A stretch of DNA of 64,000 bases from JAWKUK01 sp964402175 (GTDB taxonomy: Bacteria > Planctomycetota > UBA1135 > GCA-002686595): contig CAYOBN010000012.1 in NCBI GenBank assembly GCA_964402175.1, forward strand, positions 22,128 through 86,127. Direction: 5' to 3'. The notes under the pieces were generated by a model, which worked only from the letters and a program-made list of their open reading frames with translations, did not search any database and was not told the origin of the DNA. Shown here piece after piece: positions 1 to 9,389 of the stretch. Both the position numbers and the translations under genes were made by a program. How positions within the stretch are numbered: the stretch's first letter is position 1; each line of letters starts with the position of its first letter.

Positions 1-300
1 CGAGGTCGCGATGTAACCTTCGCCCGGCTCGAGAGCCGTCAACGTGAAGGTCCCATCGGACGCGGCGATGACCTCGGCACCGCCCTGGTAAACGCCGTCG
101 CCGCGGTGCGCGAACCACGTTACGGCGACCCCGGACTGCGGCGCGCCAGTGCGATCGACGACCGTCCCCGAGACGCTCGCTCGGCTGGAGTCCGCAGTGG
201 GCACGTACGCGGGCTCGAAGCGCTGGTTGCGGTTCAGGGCGAGCGTGAGGCCGACCACGACGACCAACGCGCAGATGGCGATCCGAGTGTTCAGACGCAT
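1..300 (-). CDS. Membrane-anchored carboxypeptidase-regulatory-like protein (3' part outside window)
   Basis: Reading leftwards from an ATG at 300, the frame stays open to the window edge. Residues about 8-23 are one hydrophobic segment (uncleaved anchor or signal peptide) after a short basic start. From about residue 45 the sequence SVSGTVVDRTGAP is the first strand of a carboxypeptidase-regulatory/CNA-B-like beta sandwich, followed by DGTFTLTALEPG, the usual second half of that fold. Such domains are common in planctomycetal envelope proteins. The C-terminus, and so the real function, is not visible. The protein at 49429-50505 carries the same fold. Confidence 0.7.
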   Translation of the reverse strand, partial: MRLNTRIAICALVVVVGLTLALNRNQRFEPAYVPTADSSRASVSGTVVDRTGAPQSGVAVTWFAHRGDGVYQGGAEVIAASDGTFTLTALEPGEGYIATS

Positions 301-452
301 CGTCGGGTCATTCTACGCTCGACCAGCACCGGGATTCCGAAGCGCTCGGAGGAGAGAGCCAGCTTCCGGTAGCGATCGCGGCGCAGGCTCCAAGGGGCGG
401 GGAAGAAGAGCGCCCCCGCCGCGTCCCAATCGCGAGCGAGATCCAGGAGCGC

Positions 453-1070
453 ATGATGGATGGGAGCGGATTCATTCTGAGGAGGCTCGTCCCGGTGATC
501 CCGCGGAGGTCGATCGCGCGGACCTTGGGCTACACGATCCTGGGGGCGCTGCTCGGCGGGCTCTACGGCGTGCTGCACGATCAGGTGACCTACTCGATCG
601 GAACGGAGTACTTCACGCGCTTGAAGTTCGATCAGTTCGCCTATGCCAAGCCCGATTGGGGAGGACCGCGAGGGTTCGTCGGGATCATCGGCTTCCTCGC
701 GACGTGGTGGGTCGGGGCATTGGTCGCGTGGGTGATCGCCCGGGTTTCGATCTGGCGCAGAGGGCAGCTCCCTTCGCCCGGGGACATGGCGCGGACCTTT
801 GGCATCGTCCTCGCGGTTTCTCTGGCGAGCGCATTCGCGGGCTGGTGCTGGGGGCAATGGCGGAGGGCGACCGGCTACGACGAGGGTTGGCAGGGCTTCA
901 TGGGGCAGCTCGGAGTGACGCGGCCCGAGGAATTCATGACCGTGGCCTACATCCACAATGCGAGTTACCTCGGGGGCCTGCTGGGGATGGTCGTGGGCCT
1001 GGTCTGGCTGGGCCGCAGGCGGAGCTCCAGGCCGGCGGGGACGCAGGGAGAGGCTCCCACACGCGCTTGA
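453..1070 (+). CDS. Four-helix membrane protein of unknown function
   Basis: About 205 residues with four hydrophobic segments, near residues 24-42, 75-97, 114-131 and 168-187, so an integral inner-membrane protein. Between helices 1 and 2 lies a distinctive loop, QVTYSIGTEYFTRLKFDQF, which I associate from memory with uncharacterised membrane proteins in Planctomycetota and Bacteroidota; no function is known to me. A purine-rich AGGAG at 446-450 fits initiation at ATG 453, or better at the adjacent ATG 456. It stands alone: divergent from the gene to its left and 124 bp from the next gene on the same strand. Confidence 0.75.
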   Translation: MMDGSGFILRRLVPVIPRRSIARTLGYTILGALLGGLYGVLHDQVTYSIGTEYFTRLKFDQFAYAKPDWGGPRGFVGIIGFLATWWVGALVAWVIARVSIWRRGQLPSPGDMARTFGIVLAVSLASAFAGWCWGQWRRATGYDEGWQGFMGQLGVTRPEEFMTVAYIHNASYLGGLLGMVVGLVWLGRRRSSRPAGTQGEAPTRA

Positions 1071-1194
1071 CGGTCCGTTCAGCGCCCGTTGAGACTCGAC
1101 ATCTAGGGTCTGCGACGTGGGGAGCTCGGGGCCGTCGCACTTCGAGCGCCGCTGCGGCGCGGGCGCGTTAGAATCGGGGCAGGTCCTGCCACCG

Positions 1195-2631
1195 ATGAAA
1201 CGCCTCGCCTGCCTCTCCCTCTGCGTAATCGGGCTCGCCCCGTCCGCGCACGCGCTCGCTCAAACCCCAGGCGTCGCGCCGGATGGGCCGGGAGACGCTG
1301 TGACTCGCGTGGCGCCGGTGTCGGGTCCGTACCTGCCGTACACCAACGGTGGCCGTGTCACCCAGCTCGGGCTCCTGCACAGCGCCGGCGTCGAGACCTT
1401 CGGTTTCTTCCGACCTGGTCCGCTGCCGAGCGGACTGCCGCCCGAGCGCCCGCTCGTCGTGTTGTTCCACAGCTACGGCGGGGACGGCGATGGTGAGCTC
1501 GAGGCTTACACGCGCTTCTCCGACGAAGCCGACCAACGGCATTGGTACGTGCTCGCGCCAGACCAGGACGTGCCGCTGTTCGGCTTTGCGCCCAACGGCT
1601 CTTCCCGGCGGCGCAGGACGTACGGCAGCGACGAGGCGCAGCGCCGACTCAACCTGACGCTGCGCTGGGTGCTCGAACACTATCCCATCGACCGCGAGCG
1701 CATCTACGGCGTCGGGTTCTCCATGGGCGGCGGTGACATGCTGAGCTACGCCGCGCAGTATCGCGACCCCGCGCGCGGCGCCTTTGCTGCCGTCGCGGTC
1801 AACGCCGGGACGCTCTGCCTCTCGGAGGAGTACTGGCGCAATGTCGCGTCGCAGGACGCGCTGCAAGTCGCCGTCGGTGGCCAGGCACCGCCGAACGCGA
1901 GCAACGCGTTCGACTTCGAGCGCCTCTCGACCCTGCGCTATGCGAGCCCGTTCGGCCCGAGCGTGCTCGATCTCGGGGTCCGTCATCCCGTGCAGAACCT
2001 CGTCGGTGTGCCGATTCAAGCTTGGATCGACACCCGCGAGCCCAGCGCGCACATACTCGGCTTCGTCGACGACCTCGAGCTCTTGCTCGGGACGTCGCAG
2101 TCGACCGTGCCGTTCCAGCGCTACGACGTGCTCGGAACCGGGTTCTCCGCCCACGTCTGGGAGACGTTCGATTTCCACCAGGTCTGCAGCTCGTTCGCTG
2201 CGCAGCGCCTCGTGGTGCCGGACATCGCGGAGCTGCTCGTATCGCGCGACGCGCGTTACGGCGACGTGCGCGTCACGCGCGTGAACGCGCGCGAGTTCGG
2301 CGAGCTGCGCCACGACTTCAGCCAGATCGGCCTCCCCGGGACGACCGACCGGGTGAGCATCGTCGACTGCGTGAACATCGCGCGCGTCGAGCTCGACGCA
2401 GCGGTGCTCGGACTCGGCATGACCAGCGCGATGTACGAGATCGAGCTCGCGGGCAACCCGAACCGCTCCGTGCGGCTCGACCTCGCGCACGTCAGCCGCC
2501 CGTTGCAGGTCCTGCGCAACGGCGTCGACCTGACCCAGAACCCTGGGACCGATTGGGCTTATTTGGACACGACCTCCACGCTGGTCCTCGTCAGCCCCGC
2601 GAACACGACGGACCTCTGGGAGCTCCGCTGA
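1195..2631 (+). CDS. Secreted alpha/beta hydrolase (esterase-like)
   Basis: 478 residues starting at ATG 1195; upstream in-frame codons lack a signal sequence, whereas this start gives a signal peptide ending near ALAQ (residues 1-23). The alpha/beta hydrolase core follows: LVVLFHSYGG supplies the oxyanion-loop strand and GFSMGG carries the nucleophile Ser176. Candidate acid and base are the Asp in AWIDTREP and the His in GFSAHVW. The organisation resembles secreted PHB-depolymerase or feruloyl-esterase-like enzymes, but substrate cannot be read from sequence. The last 110 residues (from about DIAELLVSRDARYG) look like an added beta-rich domain. A hairpin follows the stop at 2676-2700. Confidence 0.8.
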   Translation: MKRLACLSLCVIGLAPSAHALAQTPGVAPDGPGDAVTRVAPVSGPYLPYTNGGRVTQLGLLHSAGVETFGFFRPGPLPSGLPPERPLVVLFHSYGGDGDGELEAYTRFSDEADQRHWYVLAPDQDVPLFGFAPNGSSRRRRTYGSDEAQRRLNLTLRWVLEHYPIDRERIYGVGFSMGGGDMLSYAAQYRDPARGAFAAVAVNAGTLCLSEEYWRNVASQDALQVAVGGQAPPNASNAFDFERLSTLRYASPFGPSVLDLGVRHPVQNLVGVPIQAWIDTREPSAHILGFVDDLELLLGTSQSTVPFQRYDVLGTGFSAHVWETFDFHQVCSSFAAQRLVVPDIAELLVSRDARYGDVRVTRVNAREFGELRHDFSQIGLPGTTDRVSIVDCVNIARVELDAAVLGLGMTSAMYEIELAGNPNRSVRLDLAHVSRPLQVLRNGVDLTQNPGTDWAYLDTTSTLVLVSPANTTDLWELR

Positions 2632-2675
2632 GCGCGCCGCGGGCCGTCCACGCTGGGGTGGGGGGGCCCGGGGAA

Positions 2676-2700
2676 GCCTTCACAAGCGCTTTGTGAAGGC
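2676..2700. terminator. Hairpin between convergent genes
   Basis: Perfect 10-bp arms GCCTTCACAA / TTGTGAAGGC with a 5-nt loop, between the convergent ends of the hydrolase (2631) and ppk1 (2877). No long T-run follows in either direction, so its role as a bidirectional terminator is inferred from position. Confidence 0.5.
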
Positions 2701-2876
2701 GCGCGCTCGAGTCGCACCACCGTCTCTGCGAGCCGCGCACGAGTTGTGGTCTCTCCCATCGCCCCCGGTCCGACGAGCTCGAGGGCCGGGACAGCGCGGA
2801 ATGGCGCAGCGTCGGTGCTTCGTCGGCGCTTTGTGTCCCGCCCGTTGCCCAGGAGTTGTCGCGTCCCGCGCGGCGC

Positions 2877-5048
2877 TCAGCCGACCTCGTGGTAGCCGTC
2901 TTCGTCGACGCGGGTCGGGTCGTGGGCGGTCGTGATGCGTTCGACCAGCTCGCGGTGCAAGTCGCGTGTGCCGCGGCGGACGTAGGTGCCCTCCGCGGTC
3001 ATGTGCCAGCACGCGACGTCGTCGCTCAGATAGTTGAAGAGGCACTCTTCGAGCAGCCGCTCCTTGATCCGGGGCTCGAGGATCGGGAAGCAGGTCTCGA
3101 TGCGCTGGAAGAGGTTGCGGCCCATCCAGTCGGCGCTCGATGCAAAGAGGCGGCGCTCGCCGCCAGCTTCGAAGTAGTAGAGGCGGCTGTGCTCCAAGAA
3201 ACGCCCGAGCACCGAGCGCACACGGATGCGCTCCGAGACCCCGGGGATGCCTGGACGCAGGCAGCAGGCGCCGCGCACGATGAGGTCGATCTCGACGCCG
3301 GCCTGCGAGGCGCGATAGAGCGCGCGGATCGTCTGCGGCTCGGTGACCGCGTTCATCTTCGCGACGATGCGGGCCGGGCGGCCGGCGCGCGCGTTCTCGG
3401 CTTCGGCTTCGATCAGGCGCAGGATCTCCTGACGCAGCGTGAAGGGCGAGTCGAAGAGCGCTCCGAGGCGCTGCGCCTGGCCGAGGCCGGTCAGGCGGTT
3501 GAAGAGCTTGTGGACGTCTTCGCCGAACACGGGGTTCGCGGTGAGGTACGAGACGTCCGTGTACGCACGCGCTGTGCCGGAGTGGTAGTTGCCCGTCGAT
3601 AGGTGGACGTAACGGCGCAGCGTCTCGCCCTCGCGCCGCAGGATCATCAACATCTTCGCGTGGGTCTTGTAGCCGAAGACGCCATAGACGACCTGCGCGC
3701 CAGCGTCCTGCAGCTCGTTGGCCAGGTTGATGTTGCCCTGTTCGTCGAACCGCGCGAGCAGCTCGACGACGATCGTGACCTGTTTCCCTGCGCGCGCAGC
3801 CTCGCGCAGGGCGGCGACGATCTGCGAGTTCTCCTCGGTGCGATAGAGCGTCTGCTTGATCGCGACGACATTCGGATCGGAGGCCGCGCGCCGCACCAGC
3901 TCGACGACCGGCTGGAACGACTCGAACGGCTGGTGCATGACGATGTCGCCGGCGCGGATCGACTCGAACAGGTCGGCTCCGCGCGACAGGAAACGCGGCA
4001 CGCGCGGGACGAACGGAGCGTACTTGAGCTCTGGCCGATCGACCTTCGAATAGAGCGCGCTCAGCCGGTTCAGGTTCACCGGTCCGTCGACGCGGTAGAG
4101 GTCCTGCTGGGGGAGGCCGAAGCGCTCGAGGAGGAAGTGCGCGATCTCCTCCGGCAGCTCCTTGGCGACTTCGAGGCGCACGGGCTCGGCGAAGCGCCGG
4201 TCGGGCAGTTCACCCTCCAGCGCCTTCAGCATGTCCTCGACCTCTTCTTCGTCGACCCAGAGCTCGCTGTTGCGCGTGACGCGGAACTGGTAGCAGCCCG
4301 TCACCGTCATGCCCGGGAAGAGCTGCTCGACGTTGGCGTGCACGATCGACGAGAGCATCACGAAGTCGTGACGTCCGCCGCTGACGTCGCTGGGCACCTG
4401 GATCAGGCGCGGCAACGTCCGCGGAATCTGCACGACCGCGATGTTGGCGTCGCGGCCGAACGCGTCGTTGCCCTGCAAGAGCACGACGAAGTTCAGCGAC
4501 TTGTTGAGGATCTTCGGGAACGGGTGCGCGGGGTCGAGCGCGACCGGCGTCAGGACCGGCTCGACATGCTCGAAGAAGTAGCGCGTGGCCCAGACGACCT
4601 CGCCGTCGCTCCAATCCGCGCGGCGCCGCACCCGAACGCCTGCGGCGGCGAGGGCGGGCAGGATGACCTCGTTGACCGTGCGGTACTGCTCCTCGACGAG
4701 CGCGTGCGCGTGGCGCGCGATGTCTCGCAAGAGCTCCGCCGTCGAGCGGCCGTCGACGCTCGGTGCTTTCGTTCCAACGAGCTCCTGGTACGACGCCTTG
4801 CGGACCTCGAAGAATTCGTCGAGGTTCGAGCACGAGATCGTCAGGTAGCGCACCCGCTCCAGCAGCGGGACGGACGGGTCGTGGGCGAGCGCCAGCACGC
4901 GCTCGTTGAACTGGATGATCGAGAGCTCTCGGTTGGAGTAGAGCTCCGGCGCGTCGAGGTCGTCGGGTCGAACGGCGGACATGGCGCCAGGGTCAGGGGT
5001 GGCGGCGCTCCGCTCTCGGCCGGGCGCGCTGGTCGTCGTACCGTTCAT
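2877..5048 (-). CDS. ppk1: Polyphosphate kinase 1 (EC 2.7.4.1)
   Basis: 723 residues, close to the usual PPK1 length. PPK1 reversibly transfers the gamma-phosphate of ATP onto inorganic polyphosphate. The N-terminal domain begins with YSNRELSIIQFNERVL (about residue 37). The phospholipase-D-like catalytic half shows KTHAK with His463, equivalent to the autophosphorylated histidine (His435 in E. coli numbering), then HLSTGNY with His482, and FLEHSRLYYF with His620, the second catalytic histidine. All expected residues are present. A GGAAG sits just upstream of ATG 5048; Met at 4982 is an alternative start. The palindrome at 5155-5171 lies 107 bp upstream and is a candidate operator. Confidence 0.97.
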   Translation of the reverse strand: MNGTTTSAPGRERSAATPDPGAMSAVRPDDLDAPELYSNRELSIIQFNERVLALAHDPSVPLLERVRYLTISCSNLDEFFEVRKASYQELVGTKAPSVDGRSTAELLRDIARHAHALVEEQYRTVNEVILPALAAAGVRVRRRADWSDGEVVWATRYFFEHVEPVLTPVALDPAHPFPKILNKSLNFVVLLQGNDAFGRDANIAVVQIPRTLPRLIQVPSDVSGGRHDFVMLSSIVHANVEQLFPGMTVTGCYQFRVTRNSELWVDEEEVEDMLKALEGELPDRRFAEPVRLEVAKELPEEIAHFLLERFGLPQQDLYRVDGPVNLNRLSALYSKVDRPELKYAPFVPRVPRFLSRGADLFESIRAGDIVMHQPFESFQPVVELVRRAASDPNVVAIKQTLYRTEENSQIVAALREAARAGKQVTIVVELLARFDEQGNINLANELQDAGAQVVYGVFGYKTHAKMLMILRREGETLRRYVHLSTGNYHSGTARAYTDVSYLTANPVFGEDVHKLFNRLTGLGQAQRLGALFDSPFTLRQEILRLIEAEAENARAGRPARIVAKMNAVTEPQTIRALYRASQAGVEIDLIVRGACCLRPGIPGVSERIRVRSVLGRFLEHSRLYYFEAGGERRLFASSADWMGRNLFQRIETCFPILEPRIKERLLEECLFNYLSDDVACWHMTAEGTYVRRGTRDLHRELVERITTAHDPTRVDEDGYHEVG

Positions 5049-5154
5049 CGAACTTCCGGCTCCGCGACTCCAGGCCGCAAAGCCGGAAGAGGATCACTCG
5101 GAGGGCACCCCTGCGGGTGTGGGATCCGTGTGAATCCGGAGGGGGCGTCGGAGG

Positions 5155-5171
5155 TGTCCCAAAATGGGACG
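5155..5171. promoter_or_regulatory. 17-bp palindrome upstream of ppk1
   Basis: TGTCCCA-AAA-TGGGACG, a 7-3-7 inverted repeat (6 of 7 positions paired) in the ppk1 upstream region. The same architecture recurs at 45255, 59370 and 63856, each time in front of a gene or operon. The binding protein is unknown. Confidence 0.55.
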
Positions 5172-5184
5172 ACGCCCTGCGGCG

Positions 5185-5976
5185 TCAGCGCAGCAGCGGC
5201 TCCGGCACCCGCGCGAGGCCCAGGGGCAACCACCGCACACACGGCCGGGGCGGCTCGACCAGCGGCGCGAGCACCCGCCGCGCCATCCAGCGCTTGCCCC
5301 CCGGCCCGTCGAGGGTCAGCCCGTCCTCGAACGTCCCCCCCTCCGCGACGAGGTGGTGGGCCAGGTCGTACAGGAACCCGAGCACCTCGAACGGGGGCGC
5401 CAGGTCCGCCGGGAACGCCGCCTCCTGGTCCGGCGCGCCGAGCTGGCCGCAGCCGACGACGTCCGCGATGCGCCAGCCCTCGCCCGGGTCCGCGAGCCGC
5501 CCGTTGGTCCAGGCCTGCAGCGGCACCGCGCCCTGCTCCTCAGCGGCCGCCAGGATGCCGCCCAGCACGTTCCCGTCGCGCAGCGCCTCGCCGCGGGGGA
5601 AGAAGAGGGACGTCGCGTTGGGCTCCGCGAGGAGCGCCCGCGCGACATCCCCGAGGCCCAGGAGCGCCGCGCGCGGATCGTCCCGGTCCGCTGGCGCGAC
5701 CGTCAGGAGCGCATGGCAGCGGTGGCGCTTCGCGAGGCCCGCCCCGGCCGGCCACAGGTGCGGCTGCGCGATCGCGCGCTCGAGCGAGAGCGGCGCCACC
5801 CCGGGCACCGTCGGCGCCTCGTCGTCCCACGGGGTGTCGTGCAGCGACAGGGTGAGCGCCCCGAGCGCCCGGTCCCAGAGCGCCCCGCACACCTCGCGCG
5901 CGCGCGCCTCGTCGAACGGGCCCAGCGCCAGCACCGCCGCGACGAGCGGCGGCGCGGCGGGTTCTGCCGTCTGCAT
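5185..5976 (-). CDS. Conserved hypothetical protein, last gene of the CRTAC1 operon
   Basis: 263 residues from ATG 5976, 14 bp after the stop of the CRTAC1 gene, so probably cotranscribed with it; the frame is open further upstream but that would overlap the neighbour. No signal peptide or membrane segment is visible. The first part (PPLVAAVLALGPFDEARAR) and the middle (ARALLAEPNATSLFFPRGEA) have the alternating helix/strand look of cytosolic proteins annotated as DUF4261-like, but that match is tentative. No catalytic motif is recognised. Confidence 0.65.
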   Translation of the reverse strand: MQTAEPAAPPLVAAVLALGPFDEARAREVCGALWDRALGALTLSLHDTPWDDEAPTVPGVAPLSLERAIAQPHLWPAGAGLAKRHRCHALLTVAPADRDDPRAALLGLGDVARALLAEPNATSLFFPRGEALRDGNVLGGILAAAEEQGAVPLQAWTNGRLADPGEGWRIADVVGCGQLGAPDQEAAFPADLAPPFEVLGFLYDLAHHLVAEGGTFEDGLTLDGPGGKRWMARRVLAPLVEPPRPCVRWLPLGLARVPEPLLR

Positions 5977-5990
5977 GCTCGTAGCGCGGC

Positions 5991-7697
5991 TCACTTCGTG
6001 CCGCTGCCCTGGCGCAGCACGTGGTAGGCCCCCGGAGCGACGGCGTCGAACGACTCGGTCTTGCCGTTCGGCCAGCGCACTTCGATGCCCTCGACCGCCG
6101 TCAGCGCACCGAGGCCGAAGTGGGCCCGCGGGTCGTTGCTGGAGAGGTACGAGTAACACGGGTCCGCCTGCCGGGACATACGGCGGCCTTCACCCGCAGC
6201 GATCGAGACGGTCGCCCCGTGCACCAGGCGGCCCTTCGTATCGAGCAGCGTGAACCCCACCCAGTTGCCGCGCCGTTCTGCGATGTTGCGCAGCACCTTC
6301 ACGCGGGCGTCGCGGTCGACGTACACGATGTCCATGGTGCCATCGTTGTCCAGGTCGCCGAACGCCGCGCCGCGGCTCGTTCCGATCAACGCTGCGAGGT
6401 TCGGGTCCTCGACCTGCTCGAACACGATGCGCTTCCCTTCGCGCTTGCCGCGGAAGAGGTGGTTCGGCTCGGCGTACGGATCATCGGCGAAGCGGTCCTC
6501 GACCGGCCACGCCTGCACCGCGCCGTTGGCGACGTAGAGGTCGCGCACACCGTCCAGGTCGAAGTCCTGGAACCCCATCCCGAAGCCCGTGAAGCGCAAG
6601 CTGACCGCGGTCATGCCCAGCATGTTGCTGGCGTCGCGGTAGCGCCCGCGGTTGTTCTGATAGAAGGTGTTCTTCTCGCGGCGCAGGTGCGTCATGAAGA
6701 GGTCCAGGTCGCCGTCTTCGTCCAGGTCGACGAACTGCACGCCCATGCCGGCCTCCGGCGTCCCGTTGGCGTTGACCGCGCAGCCGCCCTCAGGCGCCAC
6801 GTTCGTGAAGATGCCCTTGCCGTCGTTCTGCCACAGGAGGTTCGGCGTGGCGTCGTTGGCGACGTAGATGTCGAGGTCGCCGTCCTGGTCATGGTCGCCG
6901 ACCGTGAGGCCGAGCCCGTTGCCGAACGCCACGTTCGCGCCCGAGCGCGTCGTCGAGTCCGTGAAACCGAGCCGCCCGTAGGTGTAGAAGATGTCCGTCG
7001 CAGGCGCGTTGTAGTTGTTCGGGCTGCAGTAGTCGCGCTCGGACTTGTAGTTGAAGCACGGCGTCTCGTTCTCCGGTGACCAACCCAGGTTGTTCACGAC
7101 GTAGAGGTCGAGCAGCCCATCGCCGTTGCCGTCGAAGAACGCGGCGCTCGTGCCCCAGCGTTCGTCGGCGACCTTCATCTTCGCCGACACATCCGTGAAC
7201 GTGCCGTTGCCGTTGTTCTGGTAGAGCACGTTCGGGCCGACGTTCGTGACGAAGAGGTCGATGTCACCGTCGCGGTCGAAGTCACCGCAAGCGGCGCCCA
7301 TGCCGTAACCCGTATCCCCGACACCGGCAGCGTCGGTGACATCGGTGAAGCGCCACGCGCCATCCGCCGAGTCGTTGCGGAAGAGCTTGTTGCCAGGCCC
7401 TTCACCCGCGCCGTCGCGCAGCGAGCCCGACTGCACGAGGTACACGTCGAGGTCGCCGTCGCCGTCGTAATCGAACAGCGCCACGCCGCCGCCCATGATC
7501 TCGGGGAACCAGTAGTCGGGAGTCGCGCCGCTGACGTACGTCCAGTCGATGCCGGAGGCCACAGCGACCTCCTGGAACCAAGGTTTGACGGCGTCCTGGC
7601 CGGCTGCGGTGGCAGTCAGGGCCGAGGCTGCGATGAAGAGGGTGCGGAAGGCGGAGGACATGGGTGACACGTTCTGTTTCGGGCGCATCGGGATCAC
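5991..7697 (-). CDS. CRTAC1/ASPIC-UnbV family secreted FG-GAP repeat protein
   Basis: 568 residues. After a signal peptide (around MSSAFRTLFIAASALTATAAG) come at least seven calcium-binding FG-GAP/VCBS blades with motifs such as DYDGDGDLDVY, DFDRDGDIDLF, DHDQDGDLDIY and DLDEDGDLDLF, forming a beta-propeller. The C-terminus is an ASPIC/UnbV domain (GATVSIAAGEGRRMSRQ through FGLGALTAVEGIEVRWPNG). The family is typical of Planctomycetota and Acidobacteriota. The GTG start at 7697 overlaps the TPR stop by 4 bp and has GGAAGG about 8 nt upstream; ATG 7688 or 7661 are alternatives. Function is unknown; calcium-dependent binding at the cell surface is inferred. Confidence 0.92.
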   Translation of the reverse strand: MIPMRPKQNVSPMSSAFRTLFIAASALTATAAGQDAVKPWFQEVAVASGIDWTYVSGATPDYWFPEIMGGGVALFDYDGDGDLDVYLVQSGSLRDGAGEGPGNKLFRNDSADGAWRFTDVTDAAGVGDTGYGMGAACGDFDRDGDIDLFVTNVGPNVLYQNNGNGTFTDVSAKMKVADERWGTSAAFFDGNGDGLLDLYVVNNLGWSPENETPCFNYKSERDYCSPNNYNAPATDIFYTYGRLGFTDSTTRSGANVAFGNGLGLTVGDHDQDGDLDIYVANDATPNLLWQNDGKGIFTNVAPEGGCAVNANGTPEAGMGVQFVDLDEDGDLDLFMTHLRREKNTFYQNNRGRYRDASNMLGMTAVSLRFTGFGMGFQDFDLDGVRDLYVANGAVQAWPVEDRFADDPYAEPNHLFRGKREGKRIVFEQVEDPNLAALIGTSRGAAFGDLDNDGTMDIVYVDRDARVKVLRNIAERRGNWVGFTLLDTKGRLVHGATVSIAAGEGRRMSRQADPCYSYLSSNDPRAHFGLGALTAVEGIEVRWPNGKTESFDAVAPGAYHVLRQGSGTK

Positions 7698-9358
7698 TGG
7701 CCGCCTTCCTTCCGCGGCGGGGCTGGCGGGCCTGCGGCGTCGCGCTGCGCGCGCGCTTCGGCGATCTGACGGCGGACATCGGGCACGAACTGCGCGAGCT
7801 CGGGCCGCGTCGCCGCGAGGGGCAACATCAGGTCCGCGGCGCGTTCGGCGCTGTCGAGGTCACCGCCGTTGAAGTACGCGATGACCGCCATGCGGATCGC
7901 GTCGGGGTTGTCGCTGCCCACGGCGAGCAGCTTCGCGCCGACCTGGGGCAGGTCCGCTTGGCGCCCGCCGCTGGCGTAGGCCTGCACGAGGAACGAGAGC
8001 GCCTCGATGTTGTCGGGCGCGTTGGCGACGGCGAGCTCGGCGTACTTCACCATCTCGCGCGGCCGGCCCGTCATCGCGTAGGTCTGCGCGAGGTGCTGGT
8101 AGAAGCGCGGCTCGGTGCAGCCCAGGCGCAGCGCGTTGGTGAACGACTGCAGGGCCCCTTGCAGCTTCTGCGGGTCCTGACCCGCCGTCTGCAGCAACAC
8201 GAGGCCCGCGTAGTAATGGGCGCGGCCGAGCTGCGGCGTGAGCTCCAACGCCTTCGAGATCTTCGCGCGCGCATCGGCGTCGAGGGCCTCCATACGCGCG
8301 ACGGCTTCTTGCGCCGCGGGCTGCCCTGCGAGCTGCGCGGCCTGCGCTTGCAGCTCGCCCATCTCACCGAGCAAGAGGATCGTGTACTCGATGTACGTGT
8401 TCGCCGATTTCGGCTCGGCGGCGAGGCTCTTGTCGAGCAAGAACTTCGCGCCTGCGCGATCGCCGCCCATCAGCGACGCCCGCGCGGCGAGGTTCAGCAC
8501 GAAGTGATCCTCGGGCCGCTCCTGCAGCATCGCCTGCAGCGCCACCGTGGCGCCCTGCAGGTCACCGGCGCGCAGTTGGTTCTCGATGCCCATCATCCGG
8601 CGGTTGTAGCCGCGGCCGAAGTCCGCGAGGCGATTCCAGTGCGGATCGATCGGGAACTCGGGATACGCGTCCAGGCCGCGCGCCAGCTCGAGCTTCGCCT
8701 CGTCATCGCGCCCGAGGTCGCGCAGGGCGAGCCCGAGCGTGTAACGCGCGTACTTCGAACCCGGATCCAGTGCGACGGCTTCGCGCGCCGCGGCCAGCGC
8801 GCCTTCGGCGTCGCCGAGGTCGAGCAACGTCTGCGCGAGGCCCACGCGGCTCGACGCCCACTGCAGGCCGCCGGGCGCGTTGGCCTCGGACGCGATCGCT
8901 TGGCGCCAGGCCGCGGCGGCTTCCTCGAGCCGACCGAGCGAGCGCAGCACGTCGCCATAACGCGCTTGCACGACGGCCGTGTTGCGCAGGCGCTGGGCGG
9001 CCGCAGCGAGGTCCTCGACGGCGCCTTCGAGGTCGCCGTTGTACGACCGCACGAGCCCGCGCCGGTAGAGCCACTCCGGTTTGTCCGGCAGCAGCGCGAC
9101 GGCGTGGTCGTATTGTTTCTCGGCGAGCGCCCAGATCGTGTTCGCTTCGTACGCGAGCCCGAGGTCCGCGTGCAGCGCGCCGTCCGCGGGCTTCGCGCGC
9201 ACGGCCTCGGCGAGCTCCTTGAACAGCTCGACCGTGCTGGCGTCCATACGCGCGGTATCGACGAGCACAGCGGGCGGGAAACCGTCCTGGGCGCGGCCGG
9301 GCGCGAGCGCGGCGAGGGCCAAGGCGGCGACGATGGCGGTCGGGAGATGACGTTGCAT
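7694..9358 (-). CDS. Secreted tetratricopeptide-repeat protein
   Basis: 554 residues with a cleavable signal peptide (residues 1-23, ending near GRAQ). The rest is a chain of TPR units from about residue 60 to 530, with recognisable helices such as GLAYEANTIWALAEKQYDHAVAL and repeated A-x-Y/L pairs, so an all-helical protein-protein interaction scaffold in the cell envelope. TPR plus CRTAC1 pairs are a recurrent planctomycetal arrangement; here they overlap by 4 bp, implying translational coupling. It lies 31 bp downstream of an alpha/beta hydrolase gene on the same strand. Confidence 0.9.
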   Translation of the reverse strand: MQRHLPTAIVAALALAALAPGRAQDGFPPAVLVDTARMDASTVELFKELAEAVRAKPADGALHADLGLAYEANTIWALAEKQYDHAVALLPDKPEWLYRRGLVRSYNGDLEGAVEDLAAAAQRLRNTAVVQARYGDVLRSLGRLEEAAAAWRQAIASEANAPGGLQWASSRVGLAQTLLDLGDAEGALAAAREAVALDPGSKYARYTLGLALRDLGRDDEAKLELARGLDAYPEFPIDPHWNRLADFGRGYNRRMMGIENQLRAGDLQGATVALQAMLQERPEDHFVLNLAARASLMGGDRAGAKFLLDKSLAAEPKSANTYIEYTILLLGEMGELQAQAAQLAGQPAAQEAVARMEALDADARAKISKALELTPQLGRAHYYAGLVLLQTAGQDPQKLQGALQSFTNALRLGCTEPRFYQHLAQTYAMTGRPREMVKYAELAVANAPDNIEALSFLVQAYASGGRQADLPQVGAKLLAVGSDNPDAIRMAVIAYFNGGDLDSAERAADLMLPLAATRPELAQFVPDVRRQIAEARAQRDAAGPPAPPRKEGGQ

Positions 9359-9389
9359 GTTCGGGGCTCGCAGGGGCGCTCAGCTCAGC

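Noticed and set aside
3603..5855. Long plus-strand open frame opposite ppk1
   Set aside because: It is antisense to a complete, motif-rich ppk1; high GC yields long mirror frames, and its translation has biased Arg/Asp/Val composition with no domain.
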